NCBI GenBank assembly: GCA_031282285.1
Contig: JAITEA010000198.1
Coordinates: 1-5,218 of the forward strand
Direction of reading: 5' to 3'
Length of the DNA stretch: 5,218 bases
Source: Helicobacteraceae bacterium
Lineage (GTDB): Bacteria > Campylobacterota > Campylobacteria > Campylobacterales > SZUA-545
The notes under the pieces were generated by a model, which saw only the letters and a program-made list of their open reading frames with translations, searched no databases and was not told the DNA's origin. A program made the translations under genes and the position numbers. Within the stretch, counting starts at the first letter, position 1; each line of letters opens with the position of its first letter. Of this stretch, positions 5,101 to 5,218 are shown in pieces.

Positions 5101-5218
5101 GTGAAACGAGTTTTGGTGTTGGCGGCGTTTGCCGCTTCGAGTCTGTGCGCGGCTACGCTTGCCACCGTTAATGGCGACAAGATTACCAGCGAGGAGATCA
5201 ATATTTTGCTCTCGCAAA
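5101..5218 (+). CDS. PpiC/SurA-type periplasmic peptidyl-prolyl isomerase, PEB4-like (3' end missing)
   Basis: The first 39 residues of a protein that runs off the window. Residues 1-17 or 18 form a Sec signal peptide (MKRVLVLAAFAASSLCA). Cys16 is preceded by Leu, so it lacks a proper lipobox and lipoprotein processing is unlikely. The mature start, TLATVNGDKITSEEIN, matches the beginning of SurA_N/PpiC chaperones, which typically read VATVNGxxIT. It closely resembles Campylobacter PEB4 (Cj0596), which assists outer-membrane protein folding in the periplasm. The diagnostic parvulin domain lies outside the window. It follows a terminator and its own ~130-base leader, so it is probably transcribed separately. 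A possible extended -10 (TGC then TTTATT, 5055-5063) is present without a clear -35. A chaperone without isomerase activity remains possible. Confidence 0.75.
   Translation, partial: MKRVLVLAAFAASSLCAATLATVNGDKITSEEINILLSQ

Overview
The window looks like chromosomal DNA of a Gram-negative bacterium, most probably a member of the Campylobacterota (Epsilonproteobacteria) or a relative. The pointers are a predicted outer-membrane TorF-type porin, a periplasmic PpiC/SurA-type chaperone at the right edge whose N-terminus resembles Campylobacter PEB4, tight gene packing on one strand, and moderate GC with an unusual richness in CGATCG palindromes. The taxonomic guess comes from protein resemblance only. 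All supported genes lie on the + strand.

Left block (about 1-1770): the 3' part of a CPA2-type monovalent cation:proton antiporter, cut by the window edge, is followed after 7 bases by a small TorF-family beta-barrel protein with a signal peptide. These look like envelope housekeeping genes, perhaps co-transcribed. A weak hairpin follows.

Central block (1820-4867): a compact five-gene run that reads as a small-acyl activation and transfer cassette. In order it holds a NeuD/PglD-type left-handed beta-helix O/N-acetyltransferase, a stand-alone acyl carrier protein with the phosphopantetheine serine, an FkbH-like HAD-IIIC protein, a VOC-fold protein resembling methylmalonyl-CoA epimerase, and the first ~60 residues of what looks like a ketoacyl-ACP synthase III. 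ACP/FkbH and FkbH/VOC overlap by ATGA, which suggests translational coupling. In characterised pathways (FK520 methoxymalonyl-ACP, tetronate glyceryl-ACP), FkbH proteins load a three-carbon glyceryl unit onto an ACP. Here the likeliest end use is decoration of a surface polysaccharide or glycan, or a small tetronate-like metabolite; this is inference. The ketosynthase-like gene stops before its catalytic cysteine could occur, so the cassette appears broken or rearranged at its 3' end.

Right block (4868-5218): a 233-base non-coding stretch carries a good rho-independent terminator (4943-4969). It is followed by the start of the PEB4/SurA-type peptidyl-prolyl isomerase gene, which has a strong ribosome binding site and a GTG start and runs off the window. 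I saw no tRNA, rRNA, CRISPR array or insertion sequence.
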